Program-made: the position numbers and the translations under genes | Part shown: piece after piece, positions 9,467 to 20,103 of the stretch | Numbering within the stretch: the stretch's first letter is position 1 | How the letters are laid out: every line of letters starts with the position of its first letter | Notes under the pieces: model-generated | Told to the model about the DNA's origin: nothing | Seen by the model: only the letters and a program-made list of their open reading frames with translations | The model's database searches: none | NCBI GenBank assembly: GCA_900618795.1 | Contig: UYJD01000004.1 | Coordinates: 748,560-812,559 of the forward strand | DNA length: 64,000 nt | DNA from: Cyanodermella asteris | Lineage: Eukaryota > Ascomycota > Lecanoromycetes > Ostropales > Stictidaceae | Reading direction: 5' to 3'

Positions 9467-10988
9467 ATGCGCCTTTCACAGCTATCCGCCCTCCAGAATG
9501 GCTTGGCTGCTATTGCTCTTCTCGGCCTTGGACCCGTTGCTCAAGCGAAGGGGACTCCCCCGGATCTGAGCCGATACCTCAGGTCCCTTCAGCTGGACAA
9601 TGCGAGCATCCAGTCTTTCGCAGACTCGGTCAGTACGATGCCTTTCGATCAAGACTTTCCAGACACGCCTCAGCCCTGGAACATCAGCATCGACCGCCAA
9701 TTCATCAACGTCACGAATCTGAAAGTCGCCCTGACACGCTACCACATCGACATCGACGAGCCCGTCTGGACTGAAGGGCCCCCACGCCAAAACATCTCCC
9801 AGCTACGTGACCACTGGTTGAACGAGTACAGCTGGGACGACGTCGAAGCCAAGCTGAACACGCAGTACAACCACTTCGTCACGACAGTCCGGCTGCCCGA
9901 GACGGATTACAACGACTCCAACTTCAGCGAGCCCGTGAAGCTGCATTTCGTGCACCACAAGTCGAAGCGCCGCGATGCGATACCGCTGCTGTTCATGCAC
10001 GGCACGCCAGGCAGTTTCATGGAAGTCGGCAATATTCTGGAAGCGTTGACGAACCCGCCGGACGATGAGCCCGCCTTCCACGTCGTAGCGCCCAGCATGC
10101 CTGGATACGCCTTTTCGCCGGCGCCTACGATGCCGGGCATGGATCCCACCGTCGTGGCGGGCGCGCTGAATGAGCTCATGAAACAGCTCGGCTATACCCG
10201 GTACGTCGTGCAAGCAGGCGACTACGGCGGCATAGTCCTCCGCTACATCGCGGGTCTGTACCCTCAGAATGTCGTCTCCGCGCTCGCAAACTTCTTCATC
10301 GTGCAGCCCAACGCCACGGACGAGGCGCGGTATGCCGCGAACCAAACCACGCCGGACGAGACCATGTACATTAAATCCGTGCAGTTTTACGGTGAGTGGG
10401 GCTCAGGATATCGTCTCCTCATGGCGAACACGCCTCTTCAGGCTGTCATTGCGTTGACAGACAGTCCATTGGGAAACCTAGCATGGGACTGGGATACCAT
10501 GCACTACTTAAGCGATCCGACGTACGAGTGGGGACTCGAAGAGATTATCACGTGGAGCATGATGTACTGGATCCCGGGGCCCTTTGCATCGCTACGGCAC
10601 TACAGGGAGATGAGCCTGCATGGGGTCTTTGCGGGGCCGGACTTGGGAAATGCGTACCCTTTCGTGCATCAGCCGATGGGTATTGCGGAGTTCCCAGGCG
10701 ACTTTTGGTATGGACTGGTGAGTTTTGTCTTTTCCATTGGATCGCTTGCTCGCCAATATACGAGGGATACTGACAAGGGCTTTTCATGTGTAGCCGATGG
10801 ACTGGGCACAACGATACTCGAACACCAACTGGCGCACCAAGCATACCACGGGCGCACACTTCCCCTCGACTCAAAATGCGGCCGCTCTCACCGAGGACAT
10901 TCGCTACTACTTCGGTAACGCAAGTCTGTCCGGCACCCACGAATGGCGGAACGCAAGCCAGGCGAAGGCATACACGTTCATTCCATAA
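9467..10988 (+). CDS. Secreted epoxide hydrolase, alpha/beta-hydrolase fold
   Basis: Exons 9467-10717 and 10794-10988 are joined over a 76-bp intron (donor GTGAGT, acceptor GTGTAG), giving 481 residues. The first 27 residues are a hydrophobic signal peptide ending in AQA. The epoxide-hydrolase N-terminal (EHN) region follows, with a WT-EGPPRQNISQLRDHWL type lead-in. The oxyanion motif HGTPGS is at 178-183, the nucleophile Asp is D252 in QAGDYGG, and the C-terminal His is H439 in TGAHFP. Such enzymes open epoxides to diols via an alkyl-enzyme ester on the Asp. A signal peptide suggests the substrate is met outside the cell or in the secretory route. It is convergent with the Zn2Cys6 regulator 387 bp downstream. 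Family is firm; the natural substrate is unknown. Confidence 0.9.
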
Positions 10989-11375
10989 ATCACAAGCCAA
11001 GCTTTGATGCAGGCCCAACGAGATGATGCAGAAAGACTGAGCTTCATAAAATTGGATACCAAGGAAGTGGACAAAGAGATCATGACAGTGCATACAAAAT
11101 TATGCTGGCTGGCCGGCCAGCGGTTCTTGTTCGACACGAATTTTTTTCGAATTTTTTTCTGTATCTAACGGTACTGGAATTTTGGTTCGCACGACAGAGT
11201 GGTACCAAGTTCAGCTGTCTGGTGATACACCACCTTCGTTCTAGCGCCATCAAATGCCCGGGGTGATTGTTCTCCAGCTGAGAGCGGTCATGTCCAATCA
11301 AACATCACATCGCCAGACGTAACACTTGCTGCACTAGTCCCTGTGCCCATGTCACTCGTCGGCGCATCCACTTTC
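10989..11375. other. Convergent intergenic region
   Basis: Space between two convergent 3' ends, with T-rich runs near 11140-11160. No gene is seen. Confidence 0.5.
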
Positions 11376-14134
11376 TTAGCTGTTCGGTCTCGTCATGTTT
11401 CGATTATACGGCAGCATTCCAGGAACTTGCTCGCCCATAGTCTGCGGGAAGGTCCCATCGAAGTGGCCGCTGCCATCGACGCTCAAGATGTATTTCAGAG
11501 CTTCTTGGAACCGCGCCGAGTTCTCAATCGGCGTCGACAAACCACTGGGTTCAGGTGCAAACTGATTAGGCATCATGCCCCCACCAAGATCAAATTCGTC
11601 GGTCCCTCCGGCGAACATGTAGTCTTGCGGGTGAAGGGCACTTTCGAGGGTTGCAAAGTCAGCCGCTGTCAATGATGCGTCTCCCATATCCAGGGGAGAA
11701 GCTGTTGTAGTATTGGCGATGGCGGCGCCGGTCGTGTTGGTAATCATGCTGGTGGCACCATATAGGTCGTCTTGCATTACAATGTCGCCTCCTAGGTCCT
11801 GTGGGGGAGTAGCTCTGTTTGAAGAGAACTGCGACGACGGTTGACTGGGTCTTTGCTGCAGCGATGTGGAATAGCGATGCGAGATGGGATTTCGCCCATT
11901 GACTGATGAGGAGGTAGACTGCCGTCGATCCGGTGGTGATGCTGGAGATGATCGTCTCGACTCGTATACCAGTGTTGCAATTTCGGTGCACCAGACAAAG
12001 TTCTTGTGCAGCCTTGTGCAGTACGAGTAGGGTCGATCTGACTGAGCGATCATCTTGAGGGTGCGGGTAGTGCTTTTCATTAGCTCAAGATCGCCAGTAG
12101 TGTTGCTTGATGGTCCTTCTGTCATCAGGCTTTCGAAAATTTCATGAAATGCAATCACGGAATGGTCGCAGAAAATTCTATGAGCTGGTCAGTCCATCAA
12201 ATCCGCGCAGTGGTGCTGGGAGATTTCTTGACAAACCTCTCAAGGACGACCATACCGCCATCGAGCCCAAACCCGCCCTCGGACAGACCTTGAATGGTCT
12301 GCAGTGCCTTTCGAGCCGTGTTTCGCCTGGTCTGCTTACTCTTGCCGGCATCGCTATGGCTTAGGATGAGCAGGTGAGTGACGTGAAATGCATATCTGAG
12401 ATGTGAAATCATCAAGTTCTCGACGAACCCCTTGTCAGCAGAGCTCGCCAAGCTATCAACACGGCTGGACAGATCCTCCAGCCGCCCTTCGAGCCGGTCA
12501 ACGCGTCGCTGCCGGGCCGCAGCGCCAAGCTTTACCGCCTTTGGCGAGTACAAGTGTCTGTACGCTTCTTCGATCAAGCAGCTGAGCCGAAGGTTGGTCG
12601 ACACGAACTGTTGGCTAACAGTATTCTCCGATGGCAACTGCATATTACACTCGAACTCGTAGATACGACATGGAGGACCTCTGACAAAGATGCTTTGCTT
12701 GTCCACCAAGTACAGGATCCAGAGGACGTTTTGCGCTTCCTTCTCCTCCGGCGAAGTATCATCGCCGAGGCTCTGCCTCTCGTGCAAGCCCATCTGCTTT
12801 GCAAGCTGACACACCCGGTCGAAGATGCGTGCAAAGACGTTGTAGTGGATGAGGTCACGACCGACAAATGCCTGCAGTAGTTAGTAAAGATGCATTGGTA
12901 GGAAAATGACATGAGCAATCGGGCCGAGTAGGCAGGACTGACCAGAAGAAGCAAAGCTTGAATGCTGACGAGTCTTAATGTGCAGAATTTCTCCAGTTGT
13001 CTCAAAGCACGGTTGGCGTTAGCCAATAATAGGTGCAATACTTTCGTGTCGACACGATTTGGAGCGAAAGAATTGAAGCGAAAGGCGCGCGACTTCCATC
13101 CAGCAGATCTGAGTATGATATTGTTGAAGCAGAGCACCCAAGAATCATCCAGCTCGGAAGGGTCGGCTGAATATTGTTCGGCAACGGCCCTTGCCAGGGT
13201 CTGCTTGTCGAATAAAGGCGGCTCCAGGCTGTACTCGGACATGTAATCCTCGATGGACTCCTCGAGCACCTGCCGAGGCGGAAGCTCCAAAGGCTTCTCG
13301 TCACCAGTCTCGAAATTTTCCTGGAAACCCGCCGGACCTGAAAAAGACTCGTATCTGCGTCGGACTTCGCTAAAAGCGGTCGTGCCTTTGGCGACTCCAA
13401 CATCCGTCAGGCTCGAATGTTGAGACGTTGAAGCGGAGCTGGGGCGCTCTCCAGCATTGAGTAGCCTCTCGACAAGACCTTTCGAGTGGACCATATGGGC
13501 ATATGTCGAACAGGGGCCGTAGAATCGTTCTCCTGGACCGTCGGGAGCGATGACGCTGGAGGGTCTATTGCTAGCGCCAGAAGCCTGCGAGAAATGAGGG
13601 CTATCGAGCGCATCTGCGGGATCATCTTCTTCAGAGTCCGAATCATCCATCTTCGAAGTGGACTGTGGAGAGCATCCATTCAATGAGCCTCTTGCAGTCC
13701 TGTTGGAAGAGTCTTGCACGGACTGAGTGACGAGCTCTATCAATTCTTGCATGCGGCCCGCGAGGCTCATTTCTATCGTGCTCAGTCTGTCGTTGAATTG
13801 AGCGACGTCTTCGGTCCTGGCAGCATGTCAGCATGCGGTGGCCAGAAGATCAGCAGCGACTGGAACGAAACGCCGAAAGAAGACACAAGCAGTTGGATAT
13901 TGAGACGTACAGCTGCTTCATTTGACTCGCCTTCTTCTCTGGATTCGGAAAGCGGCACGGTACACCAGATCTTTTGCAATTGGAGCATTCAGGGAGCTGC
14001 CTGTTACATTTGACCTTGCGGCTCCGGCAATCGAGGCAAGCAGCAGGGCCATGAGTGGCCGACTCATCGTTGCTTGGTGGAGCAGCTCTCTTCTTTGGAA
14101 CAGTGCTACTCGTTGAGCTCGACGCTTTGCTCAT
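11376..14134 (-). CDS. Zn2Cys6 transcription factor with fungal-specific domain
   Basis: Four exons, 14134-13911, 13816-12943, 12871-12237 and 12177-11376, keep frame across introns of 94, 71 and 59 bp and give 844 residues. The zinc cluster is complete, with six cysteines at 33, 36, 43, 50, 53 and 60 (CLDC, VKC, PEC, NC, PC). It is followed by a coiled segment and a fungal-specific transcription factor domain in the middle ([17 protein letters not shown], then [17 protein letters not shown]). The C-terminal part is rich in Ser, Thr, Asn and Gln. The protein should bind paired CGG triplets as a dimer in the nucleus. It lies between the epoxide hydrolase and the decarboxylase-like gene, divergent from the latter, so a role as pathway regulator is plausible but inferred. 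Confidence 0.92.
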
Positions 14135-17100
14135 CTTCGCGCCACAGCAGGTTTCGAAGACGCGTTAGGGGAGGCTCGTTTACGTTGTCCGACTTGTCGC
14201 AGCAGAGACGGGAAACAGAGTTCTGCTCATTAGGCGGAGGAGCAGCACGACGGGTAGACAGGGGCATTGAGTGGCAAGCGGTCATGCCTCCCGCGCTGAC
14301 TTTGAAGGTCATGAATGGCATATATCGAGAGGGCGAAGGTTTGCACGGAAGCGAGACGTCGGCGGCGTTGCCGTGTTCGATAAGATCCTGATAACGTATG
14401 TTGCAGAAAGTCTGCCTAGACGCGTCGAGCGGACGTAGAACGCAAATCATGGTCTAATTCTCCAACCTGGGTTAGGCAGGCAGGGCATGGATGGGAGGGA
14501 AAAGGTGCCATGGCTGATGGTGTGAGCAGGGTTCTTCAGGCGAAGAGCGGGATGGCTCTGCTCTGCAGTTCTGATCAGCAGACTGGCGGGGCATCGCAGG
14601 GCATCGCAGGGCAACTGAGCGGGATGGCAGGACTCAGGCCCATACTCCAGGGCTGCAGGTTGATGGACGTAAAGGGCGTAGATGGGCAGAGGGTGTGGGA
14701 GAAAGTTAGAAGCCTGCACACGGCAACGAGCGTCGTGCGGAAACTCTGCGAGCTCGGGCCAGCAAGACGTCGGTGGGCGACCGGTGGCGCATCATCTCCA
14801 ACTACCTTACTGTGCAGCCACCGCGGGGCGAAGCACCATCCGTGGTTGACGCTCCCTTGGCCTTCATCCTTATATCTCTGCTTATCATGTCCAGACGATC
14901 GTGGATGTGCACAATGCTGGCTCCGCCCATTTTCTCAGCGTCTCAGCCGGTCTCACACCGAGAACGCAACCTTCCAGCATTCTGGAAACTCGACAGGCGG
15001 CGTGAGATGCAATCAGCGCAGCTGACTGCTATATTTGATTGGCTCAAAACAGGTCTGTCGAGAAGACCATGATCCGGCATTGCTCATGAACATGTCTGGG
15101 GCGTGCATGCGCGGCCCGTCTGTGGCTCCATGCAGATGGGTGTGGATCCTGCACGACAATCGCCATTCAACAAGGCTGATTACCGTGCCAGCCATCGCTG
15201 TTTCGTGCGATGCGTTGAAATCGAGCGGCATGTGCCAGACTACCTTGAGCTTTTCCTCCTCCACCATGCAAGGCAACCAAAGGATTCGCCCATTCCGCCA
15301 GCTACAGGCGGGCCGTAGCCACTCGGCCGTCACCGCGCACGCTCCTGCCGTATCGGAGTGGTGTGGTCGTCTGACAAAGTATCCTTCTGCCGCTTCGAAG
15401 CGTATCGACATGGCCACGAGCAATATTCATCGAGGCAAAGTGCAACCTTGTGCTATGATAAGGCATCGCAGGAAAGATAGGGCGCCACGGATGTCAGCCT
15501 ATAAGTTACCAACCTCGGTAACGGTTGAGCTACACTGAAGCTTTCGCCATTGCAGGCCAATAGGAAGGTAGCAATAACGAGAAAGACACGAAACGCGCCC
15601 ATGCTGCCGATCCGAAATACTTCTCAACCGACGCTAATGACAGTAGCACCAACGATCATAGCGTGGCGTGAGTTCTGATCACGCAACAAGGACGATCAGA
15701 AATCACTGGCGCCGAATCTGGGCATAACATCCACCTTTAGTCCATAGTATGCTAGCATTCAGGCCCCTGCTCTGTGGTTGCGGGGCCCTTGTATCTTCGT
15801 ACGTTAGTTGCGAACGCCGTCGCAGAAAGGCTTCCACTTTCACAAAAACAAGAGCTCGACCACCAGCGACGCTTTTCACCGAGCGCGAACTTGTCCCACG
15901 TGGCACTGACGAACGCCCAGAACACATCCAATCTTCTGGGATCGCTCAGTCCATGCAACTTGACAGTTCCAGGGGCACTGTCAACACCTCCACGGGAGGC
16001 AGAAATGGAGGTCGACGCTTTGAGCACCCCAAATTGGCATTCATAGCTCGCTTTCGTCTCGTCATGAGTCCTACCGCCGTTGGGACCATGAGATATCAAG
16101 GTCACTCCCTTCTTCCATGGCCATGTCGTAAGTTGGAAACAATAGAGTTGTCAGGTAGATGTTATGGCTCATCGAGCGTTCGTGAGGTTCTTGCGGACTG
16201 TAATGTGGAACCCGCTCGCTTCTCACGCCAAACTCTCCACAGCTGCTCCCTCGTGGTCCTAGCTCTTGCATGACAAGCGGCCATTCATCCGCGACTCCTT
16301 TGACACTCAGCCTCCTTCGCCGCCATGATGCGTGGTCCCCACCATATCACCAGAGAACACGCAACCTGGCCGCAGTGCCCTTCCTGACACCACGGCAGTC
16401 ATTGCTGCAGTTTAGCTTTAGTGTTCGGGTCGGAACTTTGCGCCAGCTGTCAGCACGGTTCGAGCCGGTAACTAATGGTCAGGTAGCCCCGTGAACAAGC
16501 CTTTGGTCGATCAGCAGGCTTCCGAATGCTGCGTCAGCAGTCATCGATGACGTCCGGCAAGCATGTACGCAAAGGGCAATGAGGCTGAACGCGCATGTGC
16601 AGAGGCTGAAGATGAGATGCTGGCATTGCTCGAGACGGACCTACACAGGTAGTTGACGAGATATAGAGTCACGAACGGCAGTTCGAGATTTGACTGTAAA
16701 GCTCCGGGTCAGTTAAGTTGGTCGCGACTGCCTCAACATCTAAGATCCCTCGCGCCTGCTTTCCATCGCCCACAACACCTCATGATGACGTGATTTGTGC
16801 TCCGGAACTTACCTACTAGGTAGTACTCATCCATGAGAGTCGTGAAATGCATTTCCAGCATCTCACAGCTGCGTAGCCTCCCAATTGCCGACTCAGGCGT
16901 ATGTGCCGGAATTCACACCTGGTGCTGCAGAGCAACCACGTTGAACCAACGCCGTCGGAGCGGTCGCATCGACCTGCCAGACATTTGCAAGCGGCCCGCA
17001 CGCGCTTGTCCTACAAACAACAGCTGTCAGCACGCTAGATGTCTCCCGATGGCGAGAAGGAGTCCAACAGGCAGGCTAAGATCAAATGGACAGAGGAATG

Positions 17101-17840
17101 ATGAGCCGTTACTCCGGATCAAGAGAAGGCGGAACACACGTTAACTCTCTGGAGACCAAGTCAAGTCGCAACGTAGACGCGTCCGGCTCTTGCGTCCCGC
17201 TGCCGTCCCGTCCATCGGTCTCGAATTCCCGAGCACCTGCCAGACTCTCACTCGCTGCACCGATCACACCTTCTATTCTGTCTGGCTGCCAGGCTTGCTG
17301 GACGTTCCAAAGCACGTGGGACAACGTTGTTCCATTCTCCGAGTCCACAGCTGCGTGTCAAGAGACAAGTCCACAGAACCGGTCGAATGAGAGGGTCTTG
17401 ATTCCTTGATGTGCCCTGCCCGACTGATCTGTGAACCGAACGACCTCGGAGTGCCGTCGCTGCGGTCACGTATCCCAGCTCTGCTTTAGCTGATCTATGC
17501 CATCGGACACGGTGGGCGAGGATGGGTCTCTTCCTACCTCATGCCTCACCGAGACAGGGAACCAGCGGCCATATGCCTCCGTTAAAGCTGCGTGATGAGC
17601 AACACAGCTTTGTACAGCCGTGGAAGGTTCTGCTACTCACTTTCTAACCAGCACTTGCCGTCAAGGGTCTACATTCTTCGTCTTTCACCGTGCAATACCT
17701 CATGTCTCTTTCTTCCTGGGTCTCTGAAGCGCCTTTCTTCTTCTCCTCGCGCTACTACCACCACTGGCAGCATCGCCGCCAGCAAGACTCCTGCTCTCGC
17801 TCCCCTTCCAGCGTCGGCTCAGCCGCATCTTCCTCTGACG
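14135..17840. other. Long divergent intergenic region (3.7 kb)
   Basis: This lies between the regulator and the decarboxylase-like gene and must hold both promoters. Many short frames occur on both strands but none has family similarity or a sensible exon structure. It contains an in-frame extension of the downstream gene from 17595, a CGG-N10-CCG element at 17184, and a short tandem GGGCATCGCA near 14589. Confidence 0.5.
17184..17199. promoter_or_regulatory. CGG-N10-CCG candidate Zn2Cys6 binding site
   Basis: CGG and CCG triplets 10 bp apart lie about 650 bp before the decarboxylase-like gene. With 3.7 kb of sequence, about one such hit is expected by chance, so this one alone is weak. Confidence 0.2.
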
Positions 17841-19428
17841 ATGGGTGTAACAAAGATGACGAATGGAGAGACGGAGGTCAGACCAGTGACCGCAGAGTTG
17901 AGCAAATGGCTAGCGAACTTGAGTCTCGCAGACATTCCCCCGGAGGTCGTTGAAAGGGCAAAGTATCAGCTTCTCGACGGCATTGCTTGCGCATTGGTAG
18001 GGGCTCATGTACCGTGGAGCGAGCGATATGTCGAAGCAACAGCAGAGTATGAGCCGGCAGGAGAGTACAGCGTGATCGGGTGGAACAAGGTGTGTGCAAC
18101 AAATTCGTGGCGCTTGTCGACTTGACTGCGAATCATTCCCACATCTGATGGCCGACATCAGGATTTACGGCCTTTGTTCTGACAACCATCTGCAGAAGTT
18201 CGGCCCCCTAGCGGCATCCATGATGAACGCGGCTTTCATCCAAGGCACCGAGCTCGATGACTACCACGCATCGGCACCGGTGCACAACTCAGCAATTATG
18301 TTGCCAACAGTCATGGCAGCCGTTGAGTCGCTGTCGCGGTGGAAAGGCCACGAGCACGAGAAGGTTTCTGGAAAGCACTTCTTGCTGTCTGTCATCGCGG
18401 GCTACGAGACAAGCATTCGGGCTGGCAATGGTCTGTACGGGAATGACATGCTGGCACGTGGCTGGCATTGTGGTGCCGTATACGGAGCTCCCGGTGCAGC
18501 TGCAGCAGCCTCGAAACTGTTCCGTTTGAACCCCGAGCAGGCTGAGGAGGCGATTGGCATAGCTTGTACGCAGGCCTGTGGTCTCATGGCAGCGCAATTT
18601 GGCGGCATGATCAAACGTGCCCAACACGGCTTCGCGGTACGCAATGGGCTGATGGGTGCATTCTTGACAAGAGGGCACTATCAAGGCATCACAAAAGTCT
18701 TCGAACAGCCCTTTGGCGGTTTCCTCGCCATGTTCAGCAGTGGCAACGGCCGCTCTCCCGCCTACAAGACCGACGCAGTCGTCGACCGACTAGGGGAGCA
18801 TTGGGAGACGATGCACATCCGCAATAAGCTCTACGCCGCCGTCGGTACCGCCCACGGCATGATCGAAATTATCGAAGACATGCAAGCAGCGCATCCAGAG
18901 CGGTTTGCCCGCGACCAACTTCACCGAATCACAAGCATCCATGCCGCTCAAAGTCCCGCCGGTTTCCACCACGATGGCTGGCAGCCAAAGGAGCGTCCCC
19001 TCGAGGTGACAGGCGCACAGATGTGTGCGGCCTACGTGATAGCGACACAGCTCGTCGACGGCCAAGTTCTGCTGGCCCAATTCGGTCGCGACAAGCTGGA
19101 CCGCGACGAGGTCTGGGATATCGTCCCCAGAGTCACCTGCTCGCACGACCCTTATTTTGATCCTGCTCCGAGGCTTGCTGGTGCTCGACTGACGGTCGTT
19201 TTTGATGATGGCTTCAAGCTGGAGCGGACTCTTGATGCTCCGCGAGGCTATGACCCGTGGGTTACCAATGAACAACTGGTAGAGAAGTATCGGAGACTTG
19301 TTTCGACTGTGCTTGAGCCGGAGCAGATGGCTGCTATCGAGACTGCGGTTCTGTCGCTTGATAGCATGGATGACTCAACGGAGCTGATCGCTTTGCTGGC
19401 GCAGCCTTGTGGCAAGGGCCTGGAGTGA
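17841..19428 (+). CDS. MmgE/PrpD family, cis-aconitate decarboxylase-like
   Basis: Exons 17841-18089 and 18196-19428, joined over a 106-bp intron, give 493 residues; A. terreus CadA has about 490. As I recall the CadA sequence, the match is close from the start (VERAKYQLLDGIACALVGAH, then VPWSERYV). It runs on through GTELDDYH, WHCGAVYGAP, GIACTQACGLM, GGMIKRAQHGFA, GNGR and LLAQF. Residues H107, H113, H174, K223 and H303 seem to correspond to the His/Lys active-site set described for IRG1/CAD enzymes. CAD converts cis-aconitate to itaconate and CO2. Many fungal paralogues of unknown substrate exist, so itaconate formation is inference. The frame also stays open upstream to an ATG at 17595, adding 82 residues with no Asp or Glu and many Arg, Ser and Leu, like a mitochondrial presequence; whether it is translated is unknown. 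The gene is divergent from the Zn2Cys6 regulator and convergent with the MFS gene. Confidence 0.88.
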
Positions 19429-20103
19429 AGATGGAGCGCATCAGGAAGTGAGAGAGCCCAGTGAAGTGCGGAGGCGCCGTGAAGCTTGCTGGATCCGTCA
19501 AGATCATGAAGCTGATCCATTCACTACCTGCACCTTCTGCCTTGCCGGAGCTCAAACCCAATTCGCAGCGATAGCAGCAACCACAAAGCAGCAAAAACAG
19601 CATGTCCTCGCTCCTTAGCCTGGAATTGAACCCCGTGCTGCTAAAGACTGGGTTTGAACAAATGGAAACCGTAGCTTGTTGGGTTATTGCTGCAATCGAC
19701 TTTTCGTCTGTCATCGTAACAGCTGAGCCATACTAGTTTTTTGCTTTCTTTAACACCTATCCTTCGCACATTCGCACATTCGGACATGTTTATGCTGCTG
19801 TGGTGATTTGGCTTGCTGATAACGCTCTCAAAAATAGTACTTATACTTACATTTGAGTGTTCAAGGTGGTGGGCGTCCTGACTCTGGATCGACGACAGCG
19901 TAGAAGAAGTCGAGAACAAGACAGCAAATAATTGGGCTTTCGGAAGATCCCAGATACCATTGAACGTGCAAGTGACAAAATTTCATCGATCTATACGCTT
20001 CGGGCTCTAGCTGGAAGAATTCCCCCTTCGAGCGCATTTTGCTAGATATAGTCACATGCGTAGATCTTTTTCAATCCATCATCGAAAAAGAGCCAGCACG
20101 TAC
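19429..20103. other. Convergent intergenic region
   Basis: Space between the decarboxylase-like gene and the MFS gene. I see no gene. Pol III A-box- and B-box-like words occur on the minus strand (19730 and 19632) but do not form a tRNA. Confidence 0.5.

Noticed and set aside
19622-19730. Pol III A-box (TGGCTCAGCTG) and B-box (GGTTCAATTCC) words on the minus strand, a possible tRNA
   Set aside because: The words are 98 nt apart, the acceptor and T stems do not pair, and the D stem fails. It is not a tRNA; a worn tRNA-derived element is possible but unsupported.
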